From: Scleromitrula shiraiana
Lineage: Eukaryota; Ascomycota; Leotiomycetes; Helotiales; Sclerotiniaceae
DNA: 64,000 nt
Direction: 5' to 3'
Assembly (NCBI GenBank): GCA_028455995.1
Contig: JABELC010000012.1
Span: forward strand, 930,001-994,000
Shown: positions 47,192 through 59,655 of the stretch, in pieces
How the letters are laid out: every line of letters starts with the position of its first letter
Position numbering within the stretch: the first letter of the stretch is position 1
The notes under the pieces: model-generated
Told to the model about the DNA's origin: nothing
Seen by the model: only the letters and a program-made list of their open reading frames with translations
The model's database searches: none
Made by a program: the position numbers and the translations under genes

Positions 47192-47673
47192 TTTGGGTTG
47201 TGGTGTTGATTTCTGGGGCTCGTCTTTTTTTGATACGATATCTAGCTTTCGAGCAAGATGTTTTTCGATATCATAAAATAATTGTTTTTCCGATCCGGAG
47301 ACGTTTGCGTTTGCACAGCCACATAGAGTGGCGTTGAACGTTCTTTTACAAAGTGAAACCCCCACCAATATTTACATGACGTTTCTGCCTTGTTGATGAG
47401 ATGAAAATCGTAAGAATTGGAAGAAGAATAATAAGAATTTTATCGAAAGGAATAAAAAAATTAAACATAAAAACCCTAGCCTTGACTGGACTTGAAATGA
47501 TTCTTTAAGTTGAGTTCTCTTCTCATCAAAGTCATCATCAACATCATCATCAACATCAACATCATCTCATTTTCAGAAGAGGAGAAAGATTACATTCCTT
47601 TGAGTGTTAAATTTTGACTTTACATTTGATTTGGGTGTCTTGAAACATACACTTTGATTCTTTGATCGCAAAC
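47192..47673. promoter_or_regulatory. Shared divergent promoter of MRPS17 and VID27
   Basis: A 482-bp spacer between the start codons, with CATCAT-rich repeats (47528-47568). The uS17m frame stays open to about 47368, so a longer uS17m N-terminus would overlap this region. Confidence 0.5.
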
Positions 47674-50275
47674 ATGTTTATGTTAAGAAATGGTATGTAA
47701 ACTGGCTCTCCCTCTCTGTTTTGCTTTCCCTTTTCCCCTTTCCTTCCTCTTCTTCATTGTATTGTTACAAAAGTCTACATACTAGAAAGCTGTCTACAGC
47801 CAGGATTTAACATATATTTAACCAACAGTGGGAAAACTGATCTTTGGCGATACATCCAAAGAATCATTAATCGAGCTACCCCAAGGCCAACTCTATCTCG
47901 TTCGACCACTTTCCCCCAAAGGATATTCAGAACTCATATTTAAAGATTGTGCTGCGAGAATCCGAAGAACTGGCGTGGAATACCAATATCAATTAGTAGT
48001 TCAGCGAGCATACGAAGAAGGTGAAGAAGAATTACTTGACGACGAAGACGGAGACGAAATAGACACTACAGCATTAGCAGGCGAGCGCGACGAGAAAACC
48101 TTCCTTCTAGACGAAAGTCTTCATTTTCGATCCGAGATTCGCGACGGCGGAGAGAAGGTTCTTGCGTGGAGAGATCTAAGTGGCGACGCAGGCGACTTAT
48201 ACGAATTTGTATGCGACCGATCGATCGAAAACTCGCAAGTCCAGAATTTCGAGTTAACTTCTGTACATTGTCAATTCGAGCGCAAGTTTAGGAGAGGTTA
48301 TTTGACGGCTACTGAGGCGGAACTTTCCCAGTTTGCGTTCGAGGAGGAAGATCCTATTCCTAGTGCTAGTCCGGCTCAGAGTCCTACTCCTCTTTCTTTG
48401 CCCGTTCAATCATTTTCGGCAATCGATCAGCAGCAGACGGAGAGAAGGCCAAGGGTTAAGAGCGAGATGAGTCCTGTTAAGAAGGGTTCGAGGGCGCAGC
48501 GACCGGTGACGCCGCCTGCAAAGGAGCTTCCGACTCAGGCACCTGCTGTTGCGAAACATCCTGAAGCACTTTCAGTTCTAGCTGAAGAAGTTGCCGAGTT
48601 GCATTTGTTCGATTTCACTACAGGTGCTTTCATTCTTCAGGATCCAGAGGTTACGGCAACGGTCTCTGAGATTGGAAAATGGGTGTACTGGCTGCAACTT
48701 ACTGGTAAAGAGAGAGATTGGTTAGGCCAAGCAGTTATTGCGGATATCAACCCGGTGTTCAACTTCGAATATCTTTCATTCATTTTCAATGCCTATACGT
48801 CTGATAGCCAAGCCTTTTCATGGTTATTGAGGTTTAAGGATCAGGAAACAATCACTAGATTTCAGGAAGGTTTGATGCAAGCTTTGTGGGAACAGTTGAA
48901 TGAGATCAAATGGAATAAGAACAAGGAAGATGAGAAAGAATATGTTCTTGAGGCTTTCCAGGATCTTACGATGACGGATGCGCCTGACTATGTGGAGGAG
49001 GAGGAGCAAGAGGAAGAAGAGGAGGTAGAAGACGAGGATGATGGTCAAGGAAGTGAACATTACGATTCCGATGAGGAGGACGATGATGTGGTTACCAAGG
49101 ATGATGACGGAAATGTCAACTCTCAACTCGCTGTTGGCTACAAGCATGATCGTTCGTTCGTGGTTCGAGGATCTAAGATCGGTGTCTTCAAACATACTCC
49201 TAACAACAATTTGGAGTTTTCTACCAATATCTCAAAGGTCCAAAGACCAGACGGCACAATCTTCAATCCAAAGAAGGTTATGCTTCATGCTGAGGATACA
49301 AATATGATTCTTCAGGATGGAAATAATCCCAATTCTCTCTACAAGATGGATTTGGAATATGGAAAGATTGTTGATGAATGGAAAGTTCACGATGATATAC
49401 CTGTCAACACTTTCGCTCCTGAGAGCAAATTCTCTCAAATGACTGGAGAGCAAACTTTCCTCGGTCTTTCTCGCAATGCTCTTTATCGTATTGATCCTCG
49501 TCTTGCGGGCAACAAACTTGTCGATTCGGAACTCAAGCAATATGTATCCAAGAACGATTTCTCTGCTGCCGCAACAACCGAAAAGGGTTATATCGCAGTA
49601 GCTAGTAACAAGGGTGATATCCGCATGTTCGATCGTCTCGGTATCAACGCCAAGACCCATATTCCTGCTCTAGGTGAACCCATCATCGGACTTGACGTTA
49701 GCGCTGATGGTCGATGGGTTCTTGCTACCTGCCGTACCTATCTACTTCTCATCGACGCACTTCAAAAGGAGGGCAAAAACGAAGGAAAGCTCGGATTCGA
49801 AAAATCCTTCGGCAAAGATTCGAAACCTCAACCCCGTCGTCTGGGACTTACTCCCTCCCACGTCGCTCAATTCCAACACGAAACCGGCGCTCCACTTTCT
49901 TTCACTCCCGCTCGCTTCAACACCGGTGAGGGTATCACGGAAACATCTATCATTACCGCTACGGGTCCCTTCATCGTAACATGGAATATGAAGAAGGTTC
50001 TCCGCGGCAGCAAGGATCCGTATACCATTAAACGCTACGCGGAAGAAGTCAAGGCGGATAACTTTAAATACGGCAGTGATAAGAACGTTATTGTTGCATT
50101 GCCGAATGAAGTTAATATGGTAGCTAAACAAAGCTTTAAACGACCTACGAGGGAGAGTATCGCGAGTCCAGTTAAAGGCGGGTGGAGTGCGGGGAGGATG
50201 AGTGGCAGGATTGGGGGGAGGGATAGTGGGAGATATAAGTTGGGGAGGGAGGATGTGGTTAATAGTCCTTATTAG
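47674..50275 (+). CDS. VID27: Vacuolar import and degradation protein 27
   Basis: Exons 47674-47692 (only 19 nt) and 47829-50275 give 821 residues. The first exon supplies MFMLRN, joined across a 136-nt intron to VGKLIFGDTSKESLIELPQG, which matches the conserved VID27 start. The N-terminal PH-like/VID27_N part (PQGQLYLVRPLSPKGYSELI), a central acidic stretch (VEEEEQEEEEEVEDEDDGQG) and a C-terminal WD-like beta-propeller (HDRSFVVRGSKIGVFKHTPN ... TGPFIVTWNMKKVLRG) are in order. Genetic work in yeast links Vid27 to glucose-induced degradation of fructose-1,6-bisphosphatase; the molecular role is poorly known. Cytoplasmic. Confidence 0.95.
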
Positions 50276-51144
50276 GTGCTGTGATGTGGTGGAGTGGAGT
50301 GTGATGCATACGATAGGATGGGATGGGAGATGAAGTAGATGATGGTGGGGACGATGGCGATGCTTTTTTGGAGTTGATTTGACTGGATGGGATGTTTATG
50401 TGTTATATTTCTGCCTTGTCACGGCAGAATAGGGTTCATGGAGTCTGCAGGATTATTTCACGGGAATGTTTTCCTTTCTTTATCTATTGATTTCCTAATA
50501 CTTTATTTTTTTCCTTTTGCTTTATCTTTTCTTGCCCATAGTTCAGTCTACTTTCTAATGATGGAGATCAACAATGGAAGGAAGGGAAGGATAGTGAGGG
50601 AATTCATGGCATGACATGGGATTTCATCCTGTCGATTAAGCAAAGCATATCAGATCGGATCAGAAAGATCATTATAGTGCAGCTGGACTTGTCAGCAGGG
50701 GAGATGCACTTTTGTATTTAGCGAAGCTAGATAGCTGGTAGGCAGATTGATGATATATCATCTGCATGTGAGCAATATTATATGAATCATCAATTAATTA
50801 ATTGACACATAATTGTTTTGCATGATGAGTCTTGAGTTAGAAGAATGGAATTATTGATTGCTCATGTGAAATGGTTGCAGGTTTGGCAATCGTAACTTAT
50901 ATTTTCCCTATCCATGTCATATCCGTGCCGATGTTCATGTCCCTAACGTGTTCCATCATAACGCTACCTAGATTTTTCCCTCCTGATAACTTTTATACAA
51001 TTTCCAATCCAATCCAATACCTTGCGTACAATACAATAAAATAAAATACAAATTAAAATCCATCCAGTAAATAAATAATAAGTAGAGAAGAGAATAGAAG
51101 AGCACAAAAGAGAATAATCCAGACTCAGACCAAGACATGAAGAA
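50276..51144. other. Spacer between convergent VID27 and DEK-C-like genes
   Basis: No coding frame. A pyrimidine-rich stretch occurs around 50464-50530; nothing else recognised. Confidence 0.55.
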
Positions 51145-52680
51145 TTAATCATCATCACTACTCTCCTCCTCACTCCCCAAAAACGCCAAATCATTCTTCG
51201 CTCTCGCCCGTCCACTAGGAACAACATCCTCATCCTCATCATCATCATCCTCCTCCGCATCATCTCCCTCACCCTCACCCTCCTCAGCAACCTTCTTCCC
51301 ACTCCCACTCTTCTTACTAGCGCTCCTCCTCCCCTCAGGCGCCAACCCCCAATTCTTCTCCCCCTCCCTCACAGCCTCCACATCCTGCATCAACTCCCTC
51401 ATCTCCTTAATCTCCCTCGCCCTCTGCTCACTAAACCTTCCCTTCATCCCTACATCCTCCAACATGCTCTTCAGATGATTAATCTTCTCCTTTTCCGTAT
51501 CATATTTTTTTAATTCAAACGCCCAGATTTTGCGGATCCCGCATTTCACGAGTTGTGATTGAAGGGTTTTGATCAGTTGTTCGTTGGGGGTGAGGTCTTT
51601 GGTGGTTTTGGCTTTGCTGCTGCGTGGTTTGGGGGCGGCTTTACTGCTTTTGCTGGACTTGGAGGGTTTAGAGGCGCGGTTTTTGCGGGTGGTGGTACTG
51701 AGGGGTCCGTCGAGGACGACGGACATGGCGGAGGAGTCGGAGTCGTTGGCGGCGTGGTCGTCTTTTACGGGATCCTCTTCTTCTTCTTCTGTAATGGGTG
51801 GAGGTGACAATGAAGAATCGTGGGAGGTGGCAGAGGCGGGTTTAGGTGGTTGTGGTTTAGCGTCGACTTTAGAGGTTGAAGGAATAGCTGTTTGAGGTGT
51901 TTTGGTTGATTTTTTAGGCGTTGATTCTAATTCGTCTTCAGAGTCGGAAATAGCGTTGGATTTCTTTTGGATTGGTTTCTTCTTGGGGGTTGCCGAAACA
52001 TCCTTGTTTTTGTTCTTCGATTTCGACTTTGGTGCATCATCACTATCCTCTGCATCGATATCAATTTCCTCCTCCGAGTCAAGCGTAGCTTCCTTCTTTC
52101 GCTTTATCGGTGTTGAACGGGATTTAGTCTGTTTCTTCGATTTTGGTTTGGGTTCCTCGCTAGCATCTGAAGCAAAGTCGTCTAGTTCCTCTATCTCTTC
52201 ATCGTCTTCCTCCTCCTCCTCGTCCTCCTCCTCCGAAGAAGAAGAAGAAGGGGTTTCTTCCCTCTTCTGTCTCTTTTTAGGGGGAGCTTTCTTCTCTGTC
52301 AATACTCTCTTTGCAGGCTTCTTTGCAGGCGCAGGTGCAGACTTTTTCGCCGGTAGTTTCTTCGTAACTTTTGATACCTCTACTTCTGATTCCTCGTCCT
52401 CTTCTTCCATTAATTTGTCCTAGTAAAGAAACAGTAAGTCAATTATAATCCCTGACCATGAAGAAACAAAAGCCAAACTTACCACTTCTTTCTTAATAAT
52501 GCTCTTGCTTTTGTCTTTCCATTTTCCCTCCCCCAAGAACCCCTCATCTAAATCCAGTTGTTGTTCGACTTTCGTCCGGATAAATCGTACACTCAATTGA
52601 TCTTTCTCGTTGCTATGGTATACTGAACGTACACTCTTGGTGAGTGCATTGGTGAGCGCTTTCTCATTTGGAGGCGCCAT
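51145..52680 (-). CDS. Nuclear DEK-C-like domain protein, lysine- and acid-rich
   Basis: Exons 52493 region corrected by codon count to 52483-52680, then 51145-52419 (63-nt intron, junction KKEVDKLMEEED), give 490 residues. The first about 60 residues (LTNALTKSVRSVYHSNEKDQ; VRFIRTKVEQQLDLDEG) resemble the DEK C-terminal DNA-binding helical domain used by chromatin proteins. The middle is highly charged, with alternating Lys/Pro and Glu/Asp/Ser blocks and several nuclear-localisation-like basic runs (KKRQKRE, RSTPIKRKKE). A second conserved helical block follows (LIKTLQSQLVKCGIRKIWAF; GMKGRFSEQRAREIKEM), often annotated in fungi only as a transcriptional regulator. The C-terminus is acidic. 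A histone- or chromatin-linked role is inference. Confidence 0.85.
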
Positions 52681-53156
52681 CCTGTATATTGAAATATCCA
52701 ATACAGTGGCTTGCGAAAATGTCAGATAGTTATTGATGGGTTGGTGAGGCTGTTCAAATCGCGTCGCGTGAACGTGCGTGTTGAGGTAAAGTGCGGAGTA
52801 CTGTCGAAAGATGAGACTAATATTTCGTTTTAAGAAGGCGGTCAAGAAAGTTAGCTTACTTAATTGTTACGTAATTTCGCCTGGCGACATCAAGAAGTTG
52901 ACTATCAAATGTTCATACCGAGCGTTACTTGTGTGGATAAGAAAAACATCTTGTATCAATCATATATCTAGCTAGTCAACTGTTTATCAATTCTATTTTG
53001 TTCAAACAAAATATCATGGGTTCAAATATATTGACAACCCGAATGTCTGCATTACAGGGGTAATCTATTGGTCTGAGCTATCGGTACACACGTAGGCACC
53101 GGTATCCGAAGTTTATATTTTAGAACAGCCTTCTTTCTGTAGTATATATTATCGAC
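52681..53156. promoter_or_regulatory. Divergent promoter region of the DEK-C-like and SDR genes
   Basis: A 476-bp spacer. A TATATATTA box lies at about 53142-53150, just before the SDR start. No other motif supported. Confidence 0.5.
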
Positions 53157-54304
53157 ATGACTTCCCATTCTGAATTCGGGTTTGAAACTAAAGGCGAGGA
53201 AGTTGCTGCTGTCTTCGCAGATCAGATCAAGGGAAAGACCAGTAAGTCGTACTGTGATTGGAGCCTGAATTCATGTGCATACATTCTGAATACAGACAGT
53301 TCTGATAACCGGCGTTGGCTTGAGCGGACATGGAGGAAAGCTCGCCCTTGAACTCGCTGCCAACAGTCCTCGGTTACTCATCTTGACTGGTAGATCTATT
53401 GTCAAGGTACAGGAAGTTGCAGAGCATATTAAAGCATCGTATCCTAGCGTTGAAACGAGTTTATTGGAGTTCGATATTTCTTCCTTCGAGTCTGTTCGTG
53501 CCGCTGCTGCGCAAGTTAACAAACTCTCGATTATTGATATCCTCTTTAATAATGCCGGTGTAATGAGTATACCACAACGCACCGTTAGTGTCGATGGCTT
53601 TGAGATGCATTTAGCAACCAATTATTTGGGTGCGTTCCTGTTCACCAACCTCATAATCGACAGATTGATCAACGCTGGCGGGGCTCGGATCGTAAACGTC
53701 AGTAGTAATAGCTACGCTCTCTCGCCATTTCGTTTCACGGATTACAATTTCGAAGGGGAGTCTCTTCCCGAGAATGAGTATCCTTCAAAATCTCTCAATG
53801 AGGCATGGGGACTTCCATGGGGATTAGGCTACCTTCCCGAGGTCGCTTACGGTCAGAGCAAGACTGCTCTTATGCTTTACTCCTTACAACTCTCCAAACT
53901 TCTCACTAAAAACGGCGTTACAATTGTCTCTATCAATCCTGGAAGTGAGTTTGAAGCCCAATATAAATACACGGAACTAAGATTTGTTAGCTATCGCAAC
54001 CGATCTCTGGCGGTATATACCAAAAGAAGATGCCAAACAAGTATTTAACCGTATACCAACGAAAAATCTATCACAGGGTGTCAGCACGGCGTTAGTTGCT
54101 GCTCTGGATCCGGCCCTCACTGGTAAGTAGCTCCAAGATATATTGCAACCATAGCAGTCTAAGGTAGACATAACAGGAATACCAAATCTCTATCTTGAGA
54201 ATTGCCAAGTGCAGGAGGTTCTTGATTTTGCTAAAGATGGCAATTATGCAGAGAAACTCTGGAAAGTCACAGAGGATATCGTCAAACAAGCTTTTCCGTT
54301 ATAA
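53157..54304 (+). CDS. Short-chain dehydrogenase/reductase
   Basis: Exons 53157-53241, 53300-53944, 53991-54122 and 54177-54304 total 990 nt, 329 residues, all in phase. Features run in SDR order: cofactor motif ITGVGLSGHGG (about 31-41; TGxxxxGHG variant of TGxxxGxG), NNAGVMS, the catalytic Ser in NVSSNSYAL, and YGQSK (YxxxK). The overall pattern, with an N-terminal lead of about 28 residues and the segment LATNYLGAFLFTNLIIDRLI, places it among retinol-dehydrogenase/WWOX-like classical SDRs that are common in fungi. NADP(H) use is likely but not certain. It sits between the DEK-C-like gene and the ABC transporter. Substrate unknown. The third intron junction was chosen to give NPGTIATDLWRYIP. 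Confidence 0.87.
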
Positions 54305-54898
54305 GTTACTTCTCAGTGGCAGGCATCTCCATCTCAAATTAGTTCTAATACCACAAAGTAAAAGGTACTAGTTCCGGGAATTGAGGCTCTTTATAAGTGA
54401 GAGACTAGAGATACAGTATCAAAATCATTTCGGATATTGAATCAGTATTTATGTAAAATCATAACTTTCCAGTTGAGACACAAGAGCTCTCAAAAGTTTT
54501 GAGAAGAGTCGTACACTTAGTTAGGCCATCGTGGTGCCACACCCTAACTGTTATACCTCCCGTCCTAGTATTAGTAATATATTATTAATGCTCATAGGAA
54601 CAATGCCATATCTACGACCTGTCGAAATGTCGAATTCCCGCTCACTTTACATACAATCGATTATTAATATTCAATACTTTAATATTTATATTGTATACAT
54701 AGATTTCAGATGAAGTGGCTTCCCGAATATTTAAATGTCTATATTGTCAGTAGATATTGAAAATAGGCTTGCTTAAAATATTTGAATGTTTGACTTCTAA
54801 ATGGACATTACTAATGTCACATTAGAGAATAGGTTAGCTCACTATTTGATCATCAACACTAATGCCATATCCTGATATGACCCCCAAATCGAGGCCCC
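54305..54898. other. Spacer between convergent SDR and ABC transporter genes
   Basis: AT-rich; no coding frame supported. Confidence 0.5.
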
Positions 54899-57800
54899 TC
54901 ATTTTGTCTTCATTCTGATCATCAACACTAGCCAGGCAATGACTCTGTAACCAATCGTAACAATTCCGAAAGCCATTAAATTCATACCCGGGTTTTTGTC
55001 CAAATTGTACACTTTTAACACTTCCTCCCCGGTTGATATTGGGCATACTCCATCCACCATTTGATCCATGTTGCACGTAAACTTGCGATTCTGCATAGCA
55101 TAACCAGCCATGTTAGCAACCTCATATTTCAATGGACTCAAATAGTTGATATCCTGTAACCAACGTGGCATATCCAAACTCATGACACCCGCCATGATCG
55201 TAGCAATTGTGAGTAACACGCTGGTGATGTTGAGTGAGAAGCCAGTATGGGAAAACATAGTGCAAAAAACAATGCCAACGGACTCGCCACAGGATATCAC
55301 GCAGAAGCAATTCAAGGCGGATATGAGAAAGAATATTGGGGTTCGTTTGAGGTTGGTTGCGAATGCCAGAAGAACACCAAAGAAAAGGGACGAAATTATC
55401 TCCAGCGGAATTTCGAGGAGAGTGTAGGAGAGGAGAAACGTCGAAACACCATAGCAGTCGTCTGTATATTCCCGGTAGAAGGTATCACGGTCGAATGGGT
55501 ATATTGCGATATTTTGAAGCATACCTATATCCAAGTTAGAGCTTGATGATTTACGTTATTCTCATCGGATTGCAAAAGCGCCTACCAATAAAATATAATG
55601 CTGCAGTTTCCTGAACTAATCCCTGTCACTTGTTAATATCGGCGTAAACTTGAAGGAGGTTAAACAAATGCACTCACCATTCTGCTTTGAATAGCTTCTT
55701 GATTAGATTGTAAAGGCGAGAAGAACAACGCAAATATAATAGTAATACCAACAGTCTGCATAGTTCTCGCACTGATAACAGCAGGTGATCTTTTGATGTT
55801 AAGGAATGATCGTTGGATGACATATGGAAATGTGGTTCGGAATGAATTCATTTCCTTCTTCAAACTTTGAATTTCCGATAGGTTATTGATCTGAGTAGGA
55901 GCTGAGTTGGATGCTGGTCCGGAACTTTGACCCCATTGTCGGATGAGATGTTCCAATCGCTCCTGACTTGCAACTTCTTTCTCCGATTCCTGCAAGTCTA
56001 CAGCGATCAGATCAAGCGCAAAGTCTGCAGGATTAGTCGTTTGAGGACATTCAAAACCTAACTTATTGAAATAAGAAAGCATACTGCTTCTGTTTCCAGA
56101 GAATATTGGTGTACCTCCACGTGAAAGAAGGAGAACATTATCAAAACTCTGGAAGATATCTGAACTTGGCTGATGGACTGTCATGACAATGGTTCTTCCT
56201 TCCTGAGCTAAAACTTGCAGAACTTCGATGACTGATTTTGCCGTATGACCATCCAGTCCTGAAGTAGGCTCATCAAGGAACAAGACCTTTGGGTTGGTCA
56301 AAATCTGGATAGCAATCGACACTCTTCGTTTCTCTCCGCCGCTAATACCTTTTCGAAGATCATCACCTATAATATTCTCTGCGCAATCTTTCAACCCCAT
56401 CTTTATTATTACATCATCGGCTCGCTGTCTTTTCTCTGTTTTGCTCATTGATGAAGGAAGGCGGAGCCCTGCAGCAAAGCGTAAGGTTTCTCGTACGGTC
56501 AAAGCCGGCATGAGAGCGTCATCGTCTTGCATCACAAAGGATATCACTGATCTGAGCGTTTCGATAGACGGGACCGTTCCATTTAGTAGAATGTGACCTG
56601 AGGCGGTATAGCTGGAAGATAAGGTGCTACGTTGCCGGTGTGCTAGATTAAGTAACAAGGAGGTCTTTCCGCTTCCACTAGGACCCATTATAACGTTGAT
56701 TTTTGAATCTTCGAAGGTTGTGGTTATAGGGTTTAATATGATTTTGGTGTATTTTGGCTTCCAAAAGTGACGTCTTTGGACGCAAAGTCCATAATCCTCG
56801 ATGCTAATGCTCACTTGCGAAAGTTTCCCAGCTGATTGTAGGACTCTTGCTTTCTTTCCTTTATTATCGTCGTTAGATTTGCGGGCTGATGCTATATCAA
56901 TGTCGTGTATTCGAAAGGTAAGAAGCCCCCATGCGAGCAAGAAGAATAAGATGATAAATGACGCAGAAGCCACGATAGGTCTCCAAATCCAGTTGGCTGG
57001 CAAGCCTAGACTATTCATGATATATCGGCCAGTGTATTGACGACATTCCGGACTTTGAGGGTTGCTAGAATATGGACAATCATAATATTGTCCTAGATCA
57101 CCTCCTCTAGGCCCTATAAACTCATTCGCAGCTAGACTACCAAATACGTAAAAGCTGTATGCCTGATTCACAAGATACGTTAGATATTGCAGCGATAGGA
57201 TGCTGAGTTGAGTTACTTACTACCCACTTCAGCCATCTGACCCATATTGGGATTTGATGTGACTGTACAAAGTAACCACAACAGAAAGTTTGAAGCGTAT
57301 AGGCCATGTTACCAACTAGTGAAGCAATTGCGAAATCTCGTGATACTGCTACGCAAACGGTAGCTAGGGTAACAGTGACGAATTGCAGAACTATCATAAT
57401 CCCCAGAAAAACAAAGAACGATTCTACCTCGTATCGGAAACCAACCAGAAAATAATATATAACAGAAAATATTGTAGGAACGACAAGATCCTCAACAAGA
57501 AGCCTAGAAAGCCGCCGGCTTATAAGAAAGGCTGAGGCACTCGTTACACCCTCGCTGCGTTCTCGATCGAAGAGCGGAATATCAAGGGTAAGTCGGTAGG
57601 TTTCGAACATCAAAATCAAGTAAGCCTGTTGTGCTGATGCGGTATACAAAGCTCCCTCACGGCTTCGGATACCAGCTGCATCCGTGCCTAATTGGTAGAA
57701 TATCAATCCACACATGATTGACACAATAACTGCCTCGAATATGCTACCAGCAATTCCCATCGGATCTCTAATTGTCACTTTCGTCGTTCTCTTGGTAAGA

Positions 57801-58903
57801 ACCGACACCTGTCTTCGAAATCCCACACCGACTGTAGAAGCAAGTTTTACCCGTGTTCCTTCTTGGGATGGTGTTGGGCTGAATAGATTCTCAGAGGTGC
57901 ATTTCTGCCTCCAAATATCTCTTAACTCAAGAATTCTAGCAGTTGATACCATTTCAGCTTCTTCAGATCTATTATCCACTCCAGCGATATCGATCAAAAA
58001 TTCTGCAGGGTTAACGAATGGAGGAAGATCGTGTCCACATTGTGAGAAATAAGGAATAACATTGCTAGATGGGCCACTATACAATGTAAATCCGCGGGAA
58101 AGAAGAATAACATTGTCAAATAGATTCCAAATCTCAGATCGTGGAGTGTGTATCGATATAATGACAGTTTTCCCTGACTCGGCCAGTCTCTTCAATGTTT
58201 GGACGATTTGAAATGCAGTATATGCATCGAGACCTGGAGGAAATTAGCTACTATTCTAGAAGATATAGATCACCTTACCTGTTGTGGGCTCGTCACAAAA
58301 TAATACCGAAGGGTCAGCGAGCATTTGAACTCCAATGGAAGTTCTTCTTCTTTCACCACCACTACACCCTCTATCAGCTCTAGCATGACTACCAATTCGA
58401 GTATCCGCACAGTCTTTCAATCCTAAGTCGGATATAGTTCTATCTACTACAACTCTTCTTTGCTCTTGAGTGGGTAGTGAGGCCAATCTTAGATCTGCGG
58501 CGTATTGTAATGTTTCTTTTACAGTAAGAGTAGGTAGAAGTACATCTTGCTGCATTAGATAGGCAATTCGAACGTTCTGCAATCCCTGGGATCCATTAAA
58601 ATTAGTCGAGCCTGAAATCCTCATTCTCTTGCTTGAAACACGCTGAGCAATGGTATTCAGTAATGTAGTTTTCCCACTACCAGAACCTCCAATGATCGCA
58701 GTAAGGCTGCCAGGTGGCATATCGGCGGAGACCCCATCAAGAATTGGTTTGAGGTTTTTACTGCCTCTTTCTATATCTTCCGACGGCCGCGCAAAAGTTT
58801 GTCTTAATTTTGCCAAAATTGATATTGGATCTTCAACTTCAACCGTAAGGTTCCGAATCGAAACATGAACTGGAATGTTGGATTCAGTCTCCATAATGGC
58901 CAA
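54899..58903 (-). CDS. Full-size ABCG (WHITE-type) transporter, YOL075C-like
   Basis: Exons 58279-58903, 57221-58233, 55678-57162, 55586-55622 and 54899-55524 sum to 1261 residues. The order is NBD-TMD-NBD-TMD. NBD1 has Walker A GGSGSGKT (72-79), signature CSGGERRRTS and Walker B VLFCDEPTTGLDAYTA, whose last part is restored by splicing. NBD2 has Walker A GPSGSGKT, signature ISGGEKRRVS and Walker B VLFLDEPTSGLDGHTA. Both ATP sites look canonical, unlike PDR-type ABCG pumps in which NBD1 is degenerate, so this fits the YOL075C-like WHITE group. Each TMD has about six helices; TMD2 carries YREYTDDCYGVSTFLLSYTL. Substrates of this group are poorly known, probably lipids or sterols. The 37-nt exon 4 (GLVQETAALYFIG) is confirmed by phase. 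Met 4 could also be the start. Confidence 0.93.
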
Positions 58904-59655
58904 TATCAGAATGAATACAAAAGATTGATTGTAAAACTGACTATAATAGCCACCTGGTAAATTTTATGTTGTCTTGAAATTGTTTGATGTCCACGCCTCA
59001 CAATTACAGGTGATTGCCTCGTTGAATGGATCCCATAATAACCGGTCGGTATTTATAAGTCATTAGATGAACGTTGCATATGCTCCTCCAGGGGTGTATT
59101 GATTCACTATCTTTTCGAATTCATATTCTAATTCTCTGGATTCTAATTAAATAACTAAATGTTTTAATATACTAACAAGATTAGATCAAATTATATAATT
59201 GTTCATATTCTGATTATGTAATCAAAGTCTCTAATCTACCAAGATCAGATCAGATTAGCTATATGATGGTCTAAAATCTAATCAAATATTATGATACTTT
59301 AATCATTTATTATTCTAACTACTAGGAAGGTAATGCTTGATTATAATCGGAATTAATATTGCCATATGTATTAACAGTGATGCATTCGGTGTGGGAAATA
59401 TATTTTTGTTGTAAGGGTGAAAACGCAGTGTGAGGTTACATTGAATCTCCGGGTAGTTCTAGCTTAGCATCCTGGTCATTGGCACATCGCTTCAATCAAA
59501 CAGATTTGATTGCGGCAAAGTTCATAACAAGAGTCAATATTAGATAAAGCGTACTTTTTACAGGCGTTGAGTTGTGACATTTCAAATTTCACTGCAATTC
59601 TGAAATTATAGTTTTTCTATTCGCATCAAATAGATAATTCGCCAAAAAGATCATA
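58904..59655. promoter_or_regulatory. AT-rich divergent region between ABC transporter and CRAL-TRIO genes
   Basis: A 752-bp spacer that probably holds both promoters. A very AT-rich central part (59100-59400) repeats aatctaatca / tagatcaaat-type words. No known regulator site is sure. Confidence 0.5.

Noticed and set aside
51902..52423. Plus-strand 173-codon Ser/Phe-rich frame
   Set aside because: Antisense of the acidic and lysine-rich part of the DEK-C-like gene, whose own frame has exact splicing and conserved blocks.
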